Shown here: positions 19,770 through 23,302 of the stretch, in pieces
Position numbering within the stretch: position 1 is the first letter of the stretch
How the letters are laid out: each line of letters begins with the position of its first letter
Assembly: GCA_049999725.1 (NCBI GenBank)
Contig: JBNGIS010009680.1
Coordinates: 1 to 23,302, forward strand
DNA length: 23,302 bases
Source of the DNA: Haplomitrium mnioides
Lineage: Eukaryota; Marchantiophyta; Haplomitriopsida; Calobryales
Direction: 5' to 3'
Position numbers and translations under genes: made by a program
Notes under the pieces: generated by a model
Told to the model about the DNA's origin: nothing
What the model saw: only the letters and a program-made list of their open reading frames with translations
Database searches by the model: none

Positions 19770-19846
19770 TACACATAATTTTACCTCCTCTGGCTGGCCA
19801 TCTTTGCTGGTGTCACATTTAGGTCCTCTTCCTTCTCCTCCTGATT

Positions 19847-20140
19847 CTAGTATTTTTTCAATCTGTCAAAGTACACCCTATTGGGTAACTTGTAACCCTC
19901 CAGTGTTTCCAGCTCTACTGACCCATTCCGATGGAGCTTGCTCATCACAAATGGTCCCATCCACCTTGTGTGCAATTTCCCAGGGAAATGTATAAACCTG
20001 CTGTCATACAACAGCAACAATTTTGCCCTCCCTGAGGTTAGTTGGTTTGAGCTCCTTATCATGATGCTTCTTCTTGAGCTCTTGTTGGTGTTCCAACTTT
20101 CCTTGGGCTATAGGTCTCAAGATCTATAAAGTGTCTATGA
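19847..20140 (-). pseudogene. Ty3/gypsy integrase C-terminus (GPY/F region) remnant
   Basis: The minus strand encodes KLLLLYDSRFIHFPGKLHT, RWMGPFVMSKL, NGSVELETLEG and LPNRVYFDRLKKY, then a stop. This is the GPY/F module plus tail that ends plant gypsy polyproteins. Upstream, the segment ILRPIAQGKLEHQQELKKKH with HDKELKPTNLREG belongs to the same domain but lies in another frame, so at least one frameshift separates them. The rest of pol is absent: the recognisable sequence stops at about 20140 and is replaced by the DNA carrying the 52-bp array. Confidence 0.88.
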
Positions 20141-20230
20141 CTTGTGTACAAACAAAGTTGTAATTGGTAGTTTTTGCATGTTAAGGGCTATGCATGAGAA
20201 GTAGAACTTTTGGAAGGCGTGGACTTCCAA

Positions 20231-20482
20231 CCCAAAGTCTATGCGTGCATAGGAATCCAAGCTCAACATGTGAACACTCCATCTCAAAGTCTAGACACGC
20301 TTAGGAATCTAAGCTCAACAAGTACACACTCCACCCCAAAGTCTATGCGTGCATAGAAATCGGAACTAACCAATTGAACACTCCACCCCAAAGTCTAGGC
20401 GCGCTTAGGAATCCGAACTCACCATCTGAACACTCCACCCCAAAGTCTATGCGTGCATAGGAATCCGAACTCACAATCTCAA
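20231..20482. repeat. 52-bp tandem array with core TCTATGCGTGCATAG
   Basis: Cores start at 20238, 20290, 20342, 20394 and 20446, an exact 52-bp period. They alternate between type A (TCTATGCGTGCATAG at 20238, 20342, 20446) and type B (TCTAGACACGCTTAG or TCTAGGCGCGCTTAG at 20290, 20394), so the true period is a 104-bp dimer. Spacers contain GGAATCCGAACTCA and GAACACTCCACCCCAAAG. Weaker cores follow at about 20498, 20570 and 20643. The core is shared with the 37-bp array at 5033-5345. Confidence 0.9.
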
Positions 20483-20788
20483 TATTCCACAACAAAGACT
20501 GACAAGAAGCTAGGTTTTAAGTTTCGTAGAAGAGTTTTTGTATGTTGTACGCTTCACTTGCAAATCAAAGTTTATGTACGCATAGGGTTCACACTTCTAC
20601 ATTCAAGTATACAGACTGTAGACATTCTATTTTTGCAACAAACTCTACGTACGCAAAAGATTTCGATTTCTTATTCGGAATCTAAAAGTAAAAACGGGTA
20701 CAAAGCTCTTCTTTTGAGTCAAACAATGCTAAAGATTTAAATTTTTACAACAAAGTCTTAAAAAGAAAAAAAATTGGAAATGATCATT
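20483..20788. other. AT-rich segment between the array and the DUF7869-type gene
   Basis: It contains degenerate core motifs (TTTATGTACGCATAGG at about 20570, TCTACGTACGCAAAAG at about 20643). No coding sequence was recognised. It would be the 3' flank or a further intron of the minus-strand gene. Confidence 0.35.
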
Positions 20789-23302
20789 TTAAATTATATC
20801 AGATTTGCAAATACAAAATGTAGAACAAAATTCTTGAAGGACTTTAGTCGTTGGTCTCAATTTCTTTGGATTCAGCTTTAGAAGATTCATCAATGTTTGC
20901 TTGATCTGTCTAGTGTTAATGATACTAATTGAATCTCTTTGAAACATTTCAGGATTGAGGGCTTTTTGTCTTTCGTACTCAAATAGGTTTGCTTTAATGG
21001 TAACTAGAGTGTTTTTCTTCAATTGGTTTTTCTGGGTGAGCAGAAAATCAAATGACAGAATTGTGATTTGTGTCAAATCAAGTAAATCAATATGTAACTT
21101 GGATTTGCGTTTCCCTTTTGTTGCTGCTATTTTTTCTGGGAAGTATTGACCAGAAAATGCATCTTCAGCCAAACAAGCAAACCATTGAACTCGTACTCGT
21201 TTCGAGTTTGGCGGATCTTCTTAATAAAATGACAAAACTTTGAGAACTTTGGCAACCCAAAACAGTATGCTCTTTGGATCCAGAGACGCATCAACACAAA
21301 TAAACATTCTAGCTTTCAAATCATGTAGATTGCCAAATTTATACCTGTATTGAGTACTATGCAAAAGAGTCCCTTCTCGCGGCTCAGGTGCTCCATCATA
21401 GATTGCTCGACGTGTAGAAAGTATTTGCTGTACCGGAGCATCTTCTTCTGTTTGTGGAGCATGAAGCTGAGAATCCGGACAAACATTTTGAAAATCATTA
21501 CAAGTGTTTGACTGTTGTGAAAGTGGAAAGGTAAATTGTGCTTCAAGTCATCGTCTTTTTTTTTTCAAGGATGTAAGCCGCAATCTCTTGTTAGGCAACA
21601 AAAAAGTCATTCCACCATTGAATATCAGAATCTATAAAGAACTTGTTGCAGTTCTCACTTAATATGTTGTCTCTTATTGAAATTACCACTTTCTCGGCAT
21701 CAACTTCTCTTTCTTCCTTTTAAGATCGTTTGATTTCAGAATATGCATTGAGAGGAATCAACATTGAACTTAAAATTTCTCTGTCCACTTTAGGTAGGCA
21801 CTTGAGTTGACAAATACCATCCGTAGGTAGCCAAAATTCATTTGTTAAGAACTTTTTTCTCCAAATCTTTGCTTTGGAATCATTTAATTGGAACTTGAAT
21901 TGTTGATTAAAAGTAATATCATGTATCCTTTGAACCAGAGAAGGATTTTGCTGCACAAACATTTTGAAATCCTAAGTTTCCAACAAAAGAGTCACGTGAG
22001 GTTTAGGATTATAGGATAATTGAAGCACCTTGCTTAGTTTGGTGATTGTGAAAGCTTTGATACGCTTTAAACGTTTCGAGAATCGGTTGAACATTTGATC
22101 AATTTGATCATGAGTATGGCCAACCATGAGAAATCTCACCTTGATTTTTTGAAAAACTTTCTTGGCAATAAGAAGACTAAAATATCCAAACAATATAGAA
22201 TTCTTATTCTCTCGTGTTGTGTTGTCCAACTGAAGATACAAAGTTGGAGGCAACAGGCCTTCAAAGTCACACAATGTTTTGTTGAGCACAACAACTGTCA
22301 AATCGGAATCGCTTCTCAAGTTTTCGTACGTTAAGAAGACCCTCAAAGAGAGAGCATGATTGAATATTAAGGTACCAAAAACATGCACACCCACCAAATA
22401 ACCTTTATCAATGTTTTTTGGTGGCGATGGCCAGTGTGGAATAGTAGTTTTCTTTTGATCCATTTCATCAATGATAATTCCCAAGTACTTTTGACCATCG
22501 GCATAACATTTTCTTCGATGGTTTGTAAGTTTTGATCTTTCTTTCATTTGTTAGTCACAATGAAGAAACAATTGGCAATTATATTTGATTGCATCAATCC
22601 AAAACAAGGACATAAAACTAGTTCAGTAAAACATATGTCGATACTTGTAACTTCAAAACACAACCTTAGGTGTAAATAATATTCAAGGCACACTAAATCA
22701 AGAAAGGTTACCAAATCACATCCTCTGAGCGTTTAGGATGAGTGGAGACAACAACTGATCACATGCACGTATAGGACCAATACAACAACGCCAATATTAT
22801 GGCTTGTTGTGAATGTTGTTGTGATTGGTTTTAAGAGAATCAAGAACAAATCCTATGTGTGCATAGGATTTGCAAACAACAAAAACAAAATTTTCAATTT
22901 GTTTTTACAATGGCTCTTCATTAAAAGGAACAAAAAAAAAACTTGTTGCAAGGCTAAGGTCACAACAACAATCAAATTCATTTTATGGCTTTAGTTGACT
23001 GCAAAAAGGTGAAAATTGAAATATAAAACAACAGAGTCTATGCGAGTATAGACTCTCTTCTCAACACTCAACTTGCTAAGAATTATTCGACTCCAATCTT
23101 CTTTGCTAAATAACTTCAAAAAAATATATCTTTTAACTGTAAGTTGAGAAAATATAACATCTCTAGAACTAAGATTTGAGTCTAGAAAAAAAACGATGGA
23201 TTAGCCAAAGGTGTCAAAAGAGAAGAAAGTTTGTTACCTTTGTCGGACTTCAAGACGGATTTTTCTCGCAAAGATTTTATTTCTTCACATGTTTCACAAA
23301 CA
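20789..23302 (-). pseudogene. DUF7869-type transposon-like protein gene, degraded, 5' end outside window
   Basis: Exon A (23302-23238, partial) encodes a CxxC segment, CETCEEIKSLREKS. A 697-bp phase-1 intron (22541-23237) follows; exon B continues in frame from 22540 as ERSKLTNHRRKCY. Recognised motifs are KYLGIIIDEMDQKK, PPTLYLQLDN with RENKN, and GHTHDQIDQMFNRFSKRL; this combination is what I know as DUF7869, common in mobile elements. Conserved acidic positions (Asp of IIIDEMD and LDN, Asp of DQID) could form an RNase H-like triad, by inference. After about residue 190 the frame continues through stops at 21972-21974, 21720-21722 and 21591-21593. A frameshift near 21515 leads to a C-terminal part with MFICVDASLDPKS, ILFWVAKVLKV, RVRVQWFA and DAFSGQYFPEKI, resembling a BAH- or Tudor-like reader domain, with another stop at 21221-21223. 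The frame ends at 20789. Non-functional as it stands. Confidence 0.7.
22541..23237 (-). other. Intron of the DUF7869-type gene carrying core-motif copies
   Basis: The donor is AAAG followed by GTAACA; the acceptor (AACAAATGAAAG) is poor in pyrimidines, but both sides are phase 1 and restore the family's order of motifs. Inside, versions of the array core occur at 22724-22737 (TCTGAGCGTTTAGG), 22761-22775 (ACATGCACGTATAGG), 22851-22868 (TCCTATGTGTGCATAGGA) and 23033-23056. The last two are extended near-palindromes, with arms AATCCTATG/CATAGGATT and AGAGTCTAT/ATAGACTCT. Confidence 0.5.

Noticed and set aside
1-23302. CRISPR array interpretation of the 37-, 49- and 52-bp repeats
   Set aside because: Spacers between cores are themselves repeated, the repeats diverge, and the context is a eukaryotic intron-rich genome with retrotransposons.
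1-23302. tRNA or rRNA genes
   Set aside because: No cloverleaf or conserved rRNA segment was recognised; the tRNA-like strings found are retrotransposon primer binding sites.

Overview
The window looks like nuclear DNA of a land plant: a GT-AG intron-rich gene whose closest recognisable relative is plant ACTIN-RELATED PROTEIN 8 (an F-box plus actin-fold protein known from plants), set among decayed Ty1/copia and Ty3/gypsy retrotransposons with plant-type initiator-tRNA-Met primer binding sites. The repeat content and the DUF7869-type element suggest a seed-free plant or gymnosperm rather than a compact angiosperm genome, but the species cannot be fixed from sequence alone.

Layout. 1-773: truncated minus-strand gypsy-type LTR. 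774-2200: more sequence of the same repeat family, with a degenerate ~368-bp tandem duplication. 2201-3240: pyrimidine-rich, no gene seen. 3241-4351: the 5' end of a minus-strand copia-type element, with PBS and a 568-bp LTR carrying four ABRE/G-box sites upstream of a TATA box. 4352-4845: broken N4/N6 DNA-methyltransferase-like gene, apparently hit by that element. 5033-5345: 37-bp tandem array built on a near-palindromic core. 5810-6480: copia gag-protease remnant, then two short tandem arrays. 7610-7726: orphan exon-like block. 7985-13553 (minus): ARP8, 13 exons, intact, 472 residues. 14339-14673: 49-bp minisatellite. 14792-16020: plus-strand LTR, PBS and gag remnant. 16259-20140: minus-strand gypsy remnant, made of a candidate very long 3' LTR (~3.35 kb), PPT and integrase C-terminus. 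20231-20482: 52-bp tandem array with the same core motif as the 37-bp array. 20789-23302 (minus): degraded multi-exon gene of DUF7869 type, whose 697-bp intron carries further copies of the motif.

Only ARP8 appears to be a functional host gene. The most unusual material is the DUF7869-type pseudogene together with the recurring near-palindromic motif (core TCTATGCGTGCATAG), found in two arrays of different period and in the intron. It may mark an uncharacterised mobile element family. All exon boundaries were placed by reading the sequence and by remembered similarity to Arabidopsis ARP8; no search was run.
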